From Streptomyces sp. SLBN-118 (GTDB taxonomy: Bacteria; Actinomycetota; Actinomycetes; Streptomycetales; Streptomycetaceae), in NCBI RefSeq assembly GCF_006715635.1, contig NZ_VFNP01000001.1:1612001-1676000 (forward strand): DNA of 64,000 bases. The letters run 5' to 3'. The notes under the pieces are model-generated. The model ran no database searches. It was not told the DNA's origin and saw nothing but the letters and a program-made list of their open reading frames with translations. How positions within the stretch are numbered: the stretch's first letter is position 1; each line of letters starts with the position of its first letter. The position numbers were made by a program, and so were the translations under genes. This document shows positions 7,920 to 16,137 of this stretch, piece by piece.

Positions 7920-8843
7920 CTACAGGTTGGTCATGTCGAGAGGGATCTGCGGCTCGATGCCGTCCCGCAGAACCGTGGCCTCGATCAGACCGTAGGGGCG
8001 GTCCGCCGCGAAGTAGACCTCGTTGTCGTTCTTCAGCCCGAACGGCTCGAGGTCCACCAGGAAGTGGTGCTTGTTCGGCAGCGAGAAGCGGATCTCGTCG
8101 ATCTCACTGCGGCTGTTGATGATCCGCGAACCCATTTGGTACAGGGTCTGCTGGAGCGAGAGGGAGTACGTCTCCGCGAAGGCCTGGAGCATGTGCTTCC
8201 TGGCCTGCTCGTAGGACTTCTCCCAGTTGGGCATGCGCTCCTCGTCCGAGGACCAGCTGTAGCGCCACCTGGCGGACACCTGGGTCGCGAGGATGCGGTC
8301 GTGGGCCTCCTGGAGCGTCGTGTACTTGTCCTTGACGTAGCCCCAGAACTCGGAGTTCGTCGAGTTCATCACGACGAGGTCCTTCAGGCCGGAGATGACC
8401 TGCCACGTCTCACCGTCGAAGGTGATCTGGGTGACGCGGGTCTCCTGGCCCTTGCGGACGAAGGAGTGCTTGACCTCGTCGGCCCCGATGAACTTGGAGT
8501 TGCTGTCCGATGTCTCGATGCGCTCCCAGGCGTACTCCTCGATGCGGATACGCGCCCGGTGGATCGGCTCCTGGCTGGTCACGAAGTGACGGGCCAGGTG
8601 GATGCCGAACTGCTCGGCCGACTCGATGCCGTACTCCTTGGCGAACGCGTACACCGTGTTCTTGGTGGTGTCGGTCGGCAGGACGTTGGCGTTGGAGCCG
8701 GAGTAGTGGACGTCGTCCATGTCGCCGGAGAGGGCGACCGAGACATTCAGGTCCTTGATGTGGTGTGTGCCGCCGTCCCGCGTGATCTTGACGACGCGGT
8801 TCTCTGCTTTGCCGTACTGGTTCTGGCCGAGAATCGTGGGCAT
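7920..8843 (-). CDS. pucL: Urate oxidase (uricase, 307 aa)
   Basis: Cofactor-free oxidation of urate to 5-hydroxyisourate with release of H2O2. Uricase signatures are present: GQNQYGKAENRVVKI near the N-terminus, LPTDTTKNTVYAFAKE with the catalytic Thr, and the SARWRYS segment. The length is standard. It follows the HIU hydrolase gene by 5 nt, so the order of transcription is decarboxylase, hydrolase, uricase: all three enzymes taking urate to allantoin. The H2O2 produced gives a reason for sharing an operator with the catalase gene at 26.7 kb. Confidence 0.95.
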   Translation of the reverse strand: MPTILGQNQYGKAENRVVKITRDGGTHHIKDLNVSVALSGDMDDVHYSGSNANVLPTDTTKNTVYAFAKEYGIESAEQFGIHLARHFVTSQEPIHRARIRIEEYAWERIETSDSNSKFIGADEVKHSFVRKGQETRVTQITFDGETWQVISGLKDLVVMNSTNSEFWGYVKDKYTTLQEAHDRILATQVSARWRYSWSSDEERMPNWEKSYEQARKHMLQAFAETYSLSLQQTLYQMGSRIINSRSEIDEIRFSLPNKHHFLVDLEPFGLKNDNEVYFAADRPYGLIEATVLRDGIEPQIPLDMTNL

Positions 8844-8848
8844 GTCTG

Positions 8849-9253
8849 CTAGCTCCCTCGGTAAACGGAGTAGCCGAACGGGTTGAGCAGCAGCGGTACG
8901 TGGTAGTGCTCGCCCGGCGTGACGGCGAAAGTGATCGTCACCTCGGGGAAAAACGCACCGCTGTCCCTTACGCGGGGGGCGTCCTGCTGCGCCTCGGCTT
9001 GCTTCTTGGAACTGTTCTTACTGACGAAGTACGCCTCGGTCTCGAAGTCGAGACGTACGTGGGTGGTGCCCTCCGGCAGGGCCGGCAGGTCCTTGCAGCG
9101 CCCGTCCGCGTCGGTCGCGGAGCCGCCGAGCGCCACCCAGCCCGCGCCGGAGCCGCTGCGGGCCGCGAGCGAGACGGCGACGCCCTCGGCGGGGCGCCCG
9201 ACGCTGGTGTCCAGGATGTGCGTGGACACCGAGGCGGTGGTTTCGGTGCTCAT
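8849..9253 (-). CDS. uraH: 5-hydroxyisourate hydrolase, transthyretin-like (134 aa)
   Basis: Hydrolyses 5-hydroxyisourate to OHCU. The N-terminal STHILDTSVGRPA contains the first active-site His, and the C-terminal YHVPLLLNPFGYSVYRGS ends in the YRGS tetrapeptide diagnostic of HIU hydrolases rather than transthyretin. A short insertion rich in Lys/Gln (around residues 85-95) is unusual. The start ATG overlaps the stop of the preceding decarboxylase gene by 4 nt (ATGA), indicating translational coupling. Confidence 0.95.
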   Translation of the reverse strand: MSTETTASVSTHILDTSVGRPAEGVAVSLAARSGSGAGWVALGGSATDADGRCKDLPALPEGTTHVRLDFETEAYFVSKNSSKKQAEAQQDAPRVRDSGAFFPEVTITFAVTPGEHYHVPLLLNPFGYSVYRGS

Positions 9254-9762
9254 GCGCTCTCTTCCTCTACGAGACGGCTCAGCCGGATACGGTTGATCTT
9301 GCCCAGTTCGGCGCGGACGATTTCCCGCTCCTTCTCGGGCGAGTTCCCGATCCGCTCACGGACCGCGTCGCGCATCTGCTCACCGGTCCGGCCGGTGGCG
9401 CAGATCAGAAAGACGTGCCCGAACCTGTCCTGGTACGACAGGTTCAGTTCGAGCATCTCGGCCTTGAGCTCCTCGGAGGCCCCGGACATCCCGCTCTGCT
9501 CGCGGGAGGAGGTCGGGTCCCCTGGCTTCGGGCGGCCGATCGGCGGGTGCCCGGCCATCGCCTCGGCCAGATCCTCGGCGGTCAGTTCCGCCATGGCGGC
9601 GTCGCCGGCGTCGAAGAGGGCCTCCACGGTGGCGTACGGACGCTGGGCGAGCAGCTTGCTCCCCCACGCCGAACTGGCGCACACCTCGTGCAGTGCGGCC
9701 AGGGCCGCGCTGTCCTGCGAGGTGTTGAACCGGGCGAGGCCCGGTGTCGAGCCTGAAGTCAC
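9250..9762 (-). CDS. uraD: OHCU decarboxylase (170 aa)
   Basis: Converts 2-oxo-4-hydroxy-4-carboxy-5-ureidoimidazoline to S-allantoin. AGHPPIGRPKPG carries the catalytic His, and the ELNLSYQDRFGHVFLICATGR segment is the family signature. GTG 9762 with GGAGG just upstream is preferred over an upstream in-frame start that would overlap the operator. First gene of the urate operon. Confidence 0.92.
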   Translation of the reverse strand: MTSGSTPGLARFNTSQDSAALAALHEVCASSAWGSKLLAQRPYATVEALFDAGDAAMAELTAEDLAEAMAGHPPIGRPKPGDPTSSREQSGMSGASEELKAEMLELNLSYQDRFGHVFLICATGRTGEQMRDAVRERIGNSPEKEREIVRAELGKINRIRLSRLVEEESA

Positions 9763-9830
9763 GGGAGCCTCCGTGGCTGTCTGTGCGTTGGACTGGCTGC
9801 GGACAGCTAACGCCCTCCGGCGACACGACG

Positions 9831-9845
9831 TCAACACTTTGTTGA
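9831..9845 (-). promoter_or_regulatory. 15-bp palindrome TCAACA-N3-TGTTGA before the urate operon
   Basis: Perfect inverted repeat TCAACA CTT TGTTGA, 69-83 nt upstream of the uraD start. The same arms with the same 3-nt spacer occur at 26660-26674 before the catalase gene. Probably the binding site of a regulator shared by uricase and catalase. Confidence 0.65.
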
Positions 9846-9943
9846 AAACTTGGCAACGTGCGAGCCGCCGACGGGGTCAAGCGTTGACATGTCCAGATCA
9901 CCACGAGGGAGGGGGCGAGGTGCCCACCGGGCGTCGCACGGAC

Positions 9944-9961
9944 GGACATTATGAAATGTCC
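9944..9961 (+). promoter_or_regulatory. 18-bp inverted repeat GGACATT-N4-AATGTCC
   Basis: Perfect 7-bp arms around ATGA in the 400-nt gap between the urate operon and the small gene at 10163. A related ACATGTCC half lies ~55 nt away near 9889. It could be a dimeric regulator site for either divergent gene. The rest of the gap looks like ordinary promoter sequence. Confidence 0.45.
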
Positions 9962-10162
9962 ACCACCCGGCCCGTAAATAGGAACTACCCCTAACGGCCC
10001 ACACGACACAGCCCTCACGTAACTCGGCATAGACCAAGGCGTTATGTGGATGTCATCGCAAACCGGCGCCCACGAGACGCCGAGCAGGCGGCCGATGCCC
10101 ACCCCTGCCCCTCGTGAAGATAATGCGCCTTTCGGCATGCCCTCAAAAGGGAGAGAAGTGTT

Positions 10163-10456
10163 GTGAAAGATATCCTGCTGTGGACGGCCCTGGCCTTCGG
10201 TGCGGTGTGCACCGTCCTGGCGGCGCTGTCCCCGCCTCCGGCCAGCCGGATGTGGCGCACGGACCTGCGGGAGCTGGAAAGCCGCCGGCGCATGAGGGCA
10301 GTCCTCGCAGCGCAGACCACTTTTCCTGTACAGCCATTGCCCTCGCCGCCGGCGGCCCGCACCATTCCTTCGCCGGACCAGCGAATTGAAGGTGCGCCAT
10401 TGACCCCGTGCTCATGCCTTGAATGGAAACCGGAAGAGATGCACGCGAATTTGTAG
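10163..10456 (+). CDS. Small single-pass membrane protein, unknown (97 aa)
   Basis: Starts at GTG 10163 with GGGAGAGAAG upstream. Residues ~4-24 (ILLWTALAFGAVCTVLAALS) form one membrane helix, followed by an Arg/Glu-rich stretch and a Pro-rich tail with two cysteines. No family recognised. Codon bias is moderate, so this is less certain than its neighbours. Confidence 0.5.
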   Translation: MKDILLWTALAFGAVCTVLAALSPPPASRMWRTDLRELESRRRMRAVLAAQTTFPVQPLPSPPAARTIPSPDQRIEGAPLTPCSCLEWKPEEMHANL

Positions 10457-10488
10457 GACGGCCGGCTCCCGGGGAAACCCAACGGCCC

Positions 10489-10887
10489 CTATGGACCCTC
10501 GGCCGGTGTCTTTGTGTCCCGGGACGCATTCTCCCGGTTGAGGTAGTTGTAGACGGTGAATCGGCTGACGCCGAGCGCACCGGCCACCGTCTCCACGCCA
10601 TGCCGTACCGAGAACGCGCCGCGCGCCTCCAGGGTTCGCACGACCAGCTGCTTGGTCTTGCGGTCCAGCTCGGACAGTGGCATGCCGTGCCGGCGCTCCA
10701 TGGCGGCCAGGATGTGGTCGAGGGAGTCCGCGAGCTGCGGGAGTCGTACGGCGAGGACCTCCTCGCCCTCCCAGCTGAGCACGACGTCGTCCTCGCGAGC
10801 CTCACCAGGTGCGAGCAACTCGCCACCCATGGCGTCCACGAGTGGCTTGACCGCCTCTGCGAGTGCGTGGTCGGCGGGCCCGGTCAT
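10489..10887 (-). CDS. YheO-like helix-turn-helix regulator (132 aa)
   Basis: The C-terminal ~50 residues contain a helix-turn-helix, VETVAGALGVSRFTVYNYLN, of the YheO type; the N-terminal part is a short acidic domain. The gene lies near the purine operon but on its own promoter side, so control of purine genes is possible but unproven. ATG 10887 overlaps the stop of the upstream gene (ATGA), so the two are translated together. Confidence 0.75.
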   Translation of the reverse strand: MTGPADHALAEAVKPLVDAMGGELLAPGEAREDDVVLSWEGEEVLAVRLPQLADSLDHILAAMERRHGMPLSELDRKTKQLVVRTLEARGAFSVRHGVETVAGALGVSRFTVYNYLNRENASRDTKTPAEGP

Positions 10888-11135
10888 GCCTCGCCCTCCA
10901 CGACGTTGACCTGGAGCGAGACCCGGGTCGCCCCGGTGTCCAGGGCCCTGCGCAGCAGCGCGTCGACCGCGCTCAGCACCGCGTCGGCGCCACCCTCGGC
11001 CGTATTGCCGAAGGGGCCCACGTCCACCGTGTCCAGATCCGCGCTCTGGACGACCTCTCGGACGGCCAGCGCGTGGGCCGGCGGCTCGTCCAGGTCGAAC
11101 GGCTCGGTCGTGAACTCCACTCTCAGTCGCACCAT
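10884..11135 (-). CDS. MTH1187/YqgV-like thiamine-binding-type protein (83 aa)
   Basis: Small alpha/beta protein: VEFTTEPFDL, then VDVGPFGNTAEG and a C-terminal LDTGATRVSLQVNV, matching the pattern of the MTH1187/YkoF-like fold (conserved 'GxxxEG' and 'G..RV...v'). Members are believed to bind thiamine or a similar ligand. Co-transcribed with the HTH gene, so it may provide ligand sensing for that regulator; this is inference. Confidence 0.6.
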   Translation of the reverse strand: MVRLRVEFTTEPFDLDEPPAHALAVREVVQSADLDTVDVGPFGNTAEGGADAVLSAVDALLRRALDTGATRVSLQVNVVEGEA

Positions 11136-11195
11136 GCCCCCACGTTAGCCGCGCCCTTCGGCGCCGTCGTCGGCCTCCCGGCCCGGACCAGCTCA

Positions 11196-11261
11196 GGAAA
11201 AGCTCCGGAAAAGGTACGACACGTCGCGACGGACGGATGCCGCTGCCGCGTAGAGCAGGTG
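11196..11261 (+). promoter_or_regulatory. Promoter-like block A, shared with the mce promoter
   Basis: Contains GGAAA, CCGGAAAA (11205-11212), CGACGGAC (11227-11234) and CGTAGAGCAGGTG (11249-11261). The same elements occur in order at 13499-13566, with exactly 14 nt between the last two in both places. It precedes the transglycosylase gene by 39 nt. Possibly the promoter read by the ECF sigma factor encoded at 12417. Confidence 0.55.
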
Positions 11262-11300
11262 AACGGGTCGCAGGCAGCGGCACTGGGAGGGGTCTGCATC

Positions 11301-12359
11301 ATGACAGGGCGCAAGCGCAGAGGTGTCCACACGACCGTGGTGGTCACGGCGGCCATGGCGGCACTGACCGCTTCGCAGGCACCGGGAACGGCGGCGCACA
11401 CGCCGCGCCCGGCGCATGTCCGCCCGGCCCCGCCCGGGCCGAGCGTCTCCGGGGACACCCCGTACCGCACCGAGCTTCCGCCCCTGCGGGCGCGCGCTGC
11501 GGCACGCGACGGCGCGAGCAGGAGCGGCACGCCGGCCGGCGGGGCGCTGCCCGCCACCGTCCTGACCGCCTACCGGCAGGCCGAGGACGCGCTCGCGGAC
11601 AGCACGCCCCAGTGCCGTCTGCGCTGGCAGCTGCTCGCCGCGATCGGGCAGGTCGAATCCGGGCAGGCGCGCGGCGGCCGGGTGCGGGCGGACGGCACGA
11701 CGCTCGCTCCGATCCTCGGCCCGCGGCTGGACGGCAACGGGTTCGCCGTCATCAGGGACACCGACGGCGGGCGGTACGACGGGGACTTGGCGTACGACCG
11801 TGCCGTGGGCCCGATGCAGTTCATCCCGTCGACCTGGGACGTCTGGGGCGCCGACGGCAACGGCGACGGGATCAGCGATCCGGGCAACATCTACGACGCT
11901 GCGCTCGCGGCGGGGCGCTACCTGTGCGCGGGCGGCCGCGATCTCTCCTCGGCAGCGGATCTGGACCGCGCGATTCTCGGCTACAACCGCTCCGCCGCGT
12001 ATCTGCGCACGGTCAGGGCGTGGTTCGCGTACTACCTCGAAGGTCACCGGGTCGTGCCGGACCAGGGGGCTCGACCGGCCGTTCGCCCCCGGTCGAATGT
12101 GCCCGGGAAGCCGCGGCCGACCGTGTCCTCTGCGGCGACCGCCCGCCCGGCAGACGCGTCCGCCGCGCCCAACTCCTCGCCCCCGCCCTCTCCTTCGCCC
12201 TCGCCGTCGAAGAGCGGCGGCACCGCCACGGAACCCTCGGTGCCGCTGCCCGCGGTCCCGGCACCCGTGGTCGAGCTGCCCGGGCTCGGTGGGCTGACCA
12301 GCAACGGAACGGAATCGATGCGCGCCTCCCCCTCCACAAGCCCGGATACCGGGCGGTAA
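11301..12359 (+). CDS. Secreted lytic murein transglycosylase (352 aa)
   Basis: Peptidoglycan-cleaving enzyme. An N-terminal hydrophobic signal (TTVVVTAAMAALTASQAPGT) is followed by a lytic transglycosylase domain at ~95-260 with the catalytic Glu in LLAAIGQVESGQARG and the family motifs AVGPMQFIPSTW and YDAALAAGRYLC. The tail (~265-350) is Pro/Ser/Ala-rich and probably spans the wall. ATG 11301 has GGGAGGGG upstream. It is followed 57 nt later by the sigma factor gene, suggesting an operon. Lytic enzymes often accompany mce loci, perhaps opening the wall for the import machinery. Confidence 0.87.
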   Translation: MTGRKRRGVHTTVVVTAAMAALTASQAPGTAAHTPRPAHVRPAPPGPSVSGDTPYRTELPPLRARAAARDGASRSGTPAGGALPATVLTAYRQAEDALADSTPQCRLRWQLLAAIGQVESGQARGGRVRADGTTLAPILGPRLDGNGFAVIRDTDGGRYDGDLAYDRAVGPMQFIPSTWDVWGADGNGDGISDPGNIYDAALAAGRYLCAGGRDLSSAADLDRAILGYNRSAAYLRTVRAWFAYYLEGHRVVPDQGARPAVRPRSNVPGKPRPTVSSAATARPADASAAPNSSPPPSPSPSPSKSGGTATEPSVPLPAVPAPVVELPGLGGLTSNGTESMRASPSTSPDTGR

Positions 12360-12416
12360 TCTCCCCCGCGCCGGGCCTCTGCACCTGCCCGGCGGGGTGA
12401 GCGCGAAGGGGCCCTC

Positions 12417-13499
12417 ATGGCGACGGACACAGGCGCGGCCGACGACCGGTGGCAGCGTGCGTGGAGCCACCGCGAGCAACTGCTCAAGGTGGCCAGACGC
12501 AGGTCCATGAGCATGGAGGACGCCGAGGACGCCGTACACGAGGCGATGCTGCGCGCCGCCGAGCACCCGGAACTGGACGACGAGCGGCTCGGCGCGTGGC
12601 TGACGACGGTGACGATGCGGCTGTGCGTGGACCGTTACCGGCAGGTCAACCGGGAGAGCGAGGTGCGCAGCAGCCCCACGCTTCTGACACCGGTGCCGGT
12701 GCCGGTCGAGGAGGCGGTCTGCGACCGCGCCGAGGCTCGGTGGCTGGCCGTACGGAGCGGTGAGCTGCCCGCCCGCCAGGCCGAGGCCCTGTGGCTGAAG
12801 TCCGAGGATCTGGATGTCGGCCAGGTCGCCGTGAAGATGGGACTGAGCTACCGGACGGTCGAGTCGCTGCTGGCGCGGGCCCGCAGGACCCTGCGCCATT
12901 CCCTTGCCGCCACGCTGGGCGGTGCCCTGTGGCTGATCGGGCACGGCCGGCGGGGCGGTAACGCCCATGCGGTGGCGGTTGCCTCGACGGCGGCGACGCT
13001 GGCGGTCGCAGGACTGATCCTGCTGCCGCATGTGCACGAGGATGACGGGCCCGGCTCGCCGCGTCCCGCGTCCCCCGCGGTGTCACAGGCAGGGGACGCG
13101 CGGCAGTCGGACGGGGGCACCGCGGGGCCGACCGCGCCCACTCCCACCGAGTCGTCGCCGACCGGTGCGGACGCCGGGCAGCCTTCCGGCGGACCCCTGC
13201 TCACGTACCTGCCGGGGGTTTCGCTGCCTCCTCTGCCGCCGCTGCCGCTGACCACTGCGGCCGTACCGGACGTCCCCGAGGTGCTGGACGTCCCGGCCAT
13301 GCCGGAAATTCCCGTACCCGGCCTGTCCGGACTGCCGTCGACATCCTTGCCATCGGCATCCCTGCCGTCCGCGCCCGGGCCGTCGGCGTCACTGCCGTCG
13401 ACGTCGCTGCCTCCGCAGGACCCTTCCACCATGGACCTTCCCGCCGGGGACCTTCCCCTGGACGTGACGGACGCCGCGTCGCCCGTTGCACACCCGTAG
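12417..13499 (+). CDS. ECF-type sigma factor with membrane-spanning, Pro/Ser-rich C-terminal extension (360 aa)
   Basis: Residues ~15-90 resemble sigma region 2 (SMEDAEDAVHEAMLRAAEH, then LTTVTMRLCVDRYRQVNRE), and ~115-165 region 4 with the helix-turn-helix DVGQVAVKMGLSYRTVESLL. A single hydrophobic helix follows (~187-207, VAVASTAATLAVAGLILL). About 150 residues of Pro/Ser/Thr-rich sequence with SLPS repeats should lie outside the membrane. The fused tail may act like a built-in anti-sigma anchor that senses the envelope. It lies between the transglycosylase and the mce operon. Confidence 0.82.
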   Translation: MATDTGAADDRWQRAWSHREQLLKVARRRSMSMEDAEDAVHEAMLRAAEHPELDDERLGAWLTTVTMRLCVDRYRQVNRESEVRSSPTLLTPVPVPVEEAVCDRAEARWLAVRSGELPARQAEALWLKSEDLDVGQVAVKMGLSYRTVESLLARARRTLRHSLAATLGGALWLIGHGRRGGNAHAVAVASTAATLAVAGLILLPHVHEDDGPGSPRPASPAVSQAGDARQSDGGTAGPTAPTPTESSPTGADAGQPSGGPLLTYLPGVSLPPLPPLPLTTAAVPDVPEVLDVPAMPEIPVPGLSGLPSTSLPSASLPSAPGPSASLPSTSLPPQDPSTMDLPAGDLPLDVTDAASPVAHP

Positions 13500-13566
13500 G
13501 AAACCTCCCGGAAAAAATCTTCGGCCCGCAGCGACGGACCGGCCGCCCCTCCCCGTAGAGCAGATG
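13499..13566 (+). promoter_or_regulatory. Promoter-like block B before the mce operon
   Basis: GGAAACC, CCGGAAAA (13508-13515), CGACGGAC (13532-13539) and CGTAGAGCAGATG (13554-13566) repeat the order of block A at 11196-11261. It ends 34 nt before the mce ATPase start. Confidence 0.55.
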
Positions 13567-13599
13567 TCGGAGCTGCTCCACGGCTGAAGGGTGAACCGG

Positions 13600-14559
13600 A
13601 TGGGTGTCGAGATCTGCGTGGAAGGACTGACCAAGTCCTTCGGCCACCAGGTCATCTGGCAGGACGTTTCGCTGACACTGCCCGCCGGCGAGGTCTCGGT
13701 GATGCTCGGCCCTTCGGGCACGGGCAAGTCGGTGTTCCTCAAGACGCTCGTCGGGCTGCTCAGGCCCGAACGCGGGTCGATCCGGATCGCGGGCACGGAC
13801 ATCACCGCCCTGCGCGAACACGATCTGTACGAGGTGCGGAAGCTGTTCGGGGTGCTGTTCCAGGACGGCGCGCTGTTCGGGTCCATGAACCTCTACGACA
13901 ACATCGCCTTCCCGCTGCGCGAGCACACTCGCAAGCCGGAGAGCGCGATCAGACGAATCGTGCTCGAGAAGATGGACATGGTCGGCCTGCTCGGCGCCGA
14001 AGGGAAGCTGCCCGGCGAGATATCCGGCGGTATGCGCAAACGAGCCGGGCTGGCCCGGGCGCTGGTGCTCGATCCGGAGATCATCCTCTTCGACGAGCCG
14101 GACTCGGGGCTCGACCCGGTGCGAGTGGCTTACCTCAACCAGCTGATCGTCGACCTCAACGCGCAGACCGGCGCGACCTTTCTGATTGTCACGCACGACA
14201 TCGCCTCCGCCCGGCAGGTCCCGGACAACATCGGGCTGCTCTTCCGCCGCGAACTGGTGATGTTCGGCCCCCGCGAGAAGCTGCTGACCAGCGAGGAGCC
14301 GGTGGTACGGCAGTTCCTGGGCGGCCGGATGCAAGGCCCGATCGGCATGGCCGAGGAGAAGGACGCGGCGCAGGTCGAGCAGGAGCTGGCCCAGCTCGGC
14401 GATGCCGCGGATCCCGTACCGCAAGGACTGCCCGAGCTGACGCCGCGCCTTCTGCCCACCGCGGGGGTCACCCGCCCGCCGCGCTGGGAGGCGATCGCCG
14501 AACGCGAGTCACTGCGACAGATGCGTGCCGCGGTGCGCGGAAGGGGGACGGACCTGTGA
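13600..14559 (+). CDS. mceG: Mce ABC-transporter ATPase (MceG/Mkl, MlaF-like, 319 aa)
   Basis: Energises lipid or steroid import by the Mce complex. Walker A GPSGTGKS lies at residues 37-44, with the Q-loop in VLFQDGALFG, signature SGGMRKRAGLARAL, Walker B IILFDEPDSGLDPV and H-loop VTHDIASA. The SGGMRKR form is typical of MlaF/Mkl ATPases. About 60 extra C-terminal residues extend beyond the core. ATG 13600 (GAAGGGTG upstream) is preferred; GTG 13591 is possible. It heads a run of genes that mostly overlap by 4 nt. Confidence 0.92.
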   Translation: MGVEICVEGLTKSFGHQVIWQDVSLTLPAGEVSVMLGPSGTGKSVFLKTLVGLLRPERGSIRIAGTDITALREHDLYEVRKLFGVLFQDGALFGSMNLYDNIAFPLREHTRKPESAIRRIVLEKMDMVGLLGAEGKLPGEISGGMRKRAGLARALVLDPEIILFDEPDSGLDPVRVAYLNQLIVDLNAQTGATFLIVTHDIASARQVPDNIGLLFRRELVMFGPREKLLTSEEPVVRQFLGGRMQGPIGMAEEKDAAQVEQELAQLGDAADPVPQGLPELTPRLLPTAGVTRPPRWEAIAERESLRQMRAAVRGRGTDL

Positions 14560-15326
14560 GCCTGTCGCCCACCGGAGCCCTCAGGCACACCGGCAACCTC
14601 TTCGCGCTGGGTCTCGACGTCCTGCGGACCATACCCAAACGCCCTTTCCAGGCGCGGGAGTTCATCCAGCAGGCCTGGTTCATCGCCAGTGTCACCATCC
14701 TGCCGACCGCGCTGGTGTCCATCCCCTTCGGCGCCGTGATCGCGCTGCAGATCGGCAGTCTGACCCGGCAGCTGGGCGCGCAGTCCTTCGCCGGTGCCGC
14801 ATCCGTCCTGGCGGTGTTGCGCGAGGCCTCACCGATCGTGACCGCGCTACTGATCGCCGGAGCGGGCGGCACCGCGATCTGCGCGGACCTCGGGGCGCGG
14901 AAGATCCGCGAGGAGATCGACGCCATGCAGGTGCTGGGCATCGACCCCATCCACCGGCTCGTCGTACCGCGGGTGCTGGCGACGATGCTGGTGGCGGTGC
15001 TGCTCAACGGCCTGGTCTCGGTCGTCGGCGTGGCCGGCGGCTACTTCTTCAACGTGGTCCTGCAGAACGGCACACCCGGCGCCTACCTCGCCTCCTTCAC
15101 CACCCTTGCCCAGCTGTCGGACCTGTGGGCGGCCGAGCTGAAGGCCCTGGTGTTCGGCGCCATCGCGGCGATCGTCGCCTCGTACAAGGGGCTCACCGCC
15201 AAGGGCGGCCCGAAAGGTGTCGGCGACGCCGTCAACCAGTCGGTCGTGATCACTTTCATGCTGCTGTTCGTCACCAACTTCGTGATGACGGCCGCCTACT
15301 TCCAGATCGTGCCGCAGAGGGGATGA
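14556..15326 (+). CDS. YrbE/MlaE-family permease A of the Mce transporter (256 aa)
   Basis: Integral membrane subunit with about five helices. The family core ASPIVTALLIAGAGGTAICADLG followed by EEIDAMQVLGIDPIHRLVVPR matches MlaE/YrbE permeases, including the conserved 'E-ID-A-L-G' coupling loop that contacts the ATPase. GTG 14556 overlaps the ATPase stop (GTGA). Pairs with the next gene as a heterodimer. Confidence 0.93.
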   Translation: MSLSPTGALRHTGNLFALGLDVLRTIPKRPFQAREFIQQAWFIASVTILPTALVSIPFGAVIALQIGSLTRQLGAQSFAGAASVLAVLREASPIVTALLIAGAGGTAICADLGARKIREEIDAMQVLGIDPIHRLVVPRVLATMLVAVLLNGLVSVVGVAGGYFFNVVLQNGTPGAYLASFTTLAQLSDLWAAELKALVFGAIAAIVASYKGLTAKGGPKGVGDAVNQSVVITFMLLFVTNFVMTAAYFQIVPQRG

Positions 15327-15328
15327 GG

Positions 15329-16132
15329 ATGGCGCTCACACAATGGCTTGAGGAGCTGGGCACCCAACTGACCTTCTACGGGCGGTCCATGGCGTGGACC
15401 GGCCGGACGCTGCGCCGCTACAAGAAGGAGATCCTGCGGCTGCTCGCGGAGGTGAGCTTCGGCCGTGGTGCGCTCGCCGTCGTGGGCGGCACGGTCGGCG
15501 TCATCGCCTTCCTGTCCTTCTTCACCGGCACCGAGGTGGGTCTGCAGGGCTACGCGGCCCTCAACCAGCTGGGCACGTCGAACTTCGTTGCGTTCCTCTC
15601 GGCGTACTTCAACACCCGTGAGATCGCACCGCTGGTGGCGGGTCTCGCCCTGTCCGCAACGGTCGGCGCCGGATTCACCGCACAGCTCGGCGCGATGCGC
15701 ATCAGCGAGGAGACCGACGCGCTGGAGGTGATGGGCGTTCCCTCGCTGCCGTTCCTGGTGACCACCCGGATGATCGCCGGCTTCGTCGCCGTGATCCCGC
15801 TCTATGTGATCGGGCTGTTGTCCTCGTACTTCGCCGCGCGCACCATCACGACCGGCTACTACGGGCAGTCGACCGGCACCTACGACCACTACTTCCAGCA
15901 GTATCTGCCCCCGGTCGACGTGCTGTGGTCGTTCGGCAAGGTGATCGTCTTCGCCGTCGTGATCATCCTTGTGCACTGCTACTACGGCTACTACGCGAGC
16001 GGCGGCCCGGCGGGCGTGGGCGTCGCGGTCGGCCGTGCGGTGCGCACCTCCATCGTCGCCGTCAACATCCTCGACTTCTTCCTCAGCCTGGCGATCTGGG
16101 GCGCCAACACGACCGTACGGATTGCGGGGTAG
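15329..16132 (+). CDS. YrbE/MlaE-family permease B of the Mce transporter (267 aa)
   Basis: Second membrane subunit with the same core (LVAGLALSATVGAGFTAQLG, then EETDALEVMGVPSLPFLVTTR). Final helices end in NTTVRIAG. ATG 15329 has AGAGGGG at suitable spacing; ATG 15323, overlapping the upstream stop, is an alternative that adds two residues. Confidence 0.92.
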   Translation: MALTQWLEELGTQLTFYGRSMAWTGRTLRRYKKEILRLLAEVSFGRGALAVVGGTVGVIAFLSFFTGTEVGLQGYAALNQLGTSNFVAFLSAYFNTREIAPLVAGLALSATVGAGFTAQLGAMRISEETDALEVMGVPSLPFLVTTRMIAGFVAVIPLYVIGLLSSYFAARTITTGYYGQSTGTYDHYFQQYLPPVDVLWSFGKVIVFAVVIILVHCYYGYYASGGPAGVGVAVGRAVRTSIVAVNILDFFLSLAIWGANTTVRIAG

Positions 16133-16137
16133 GGCCG

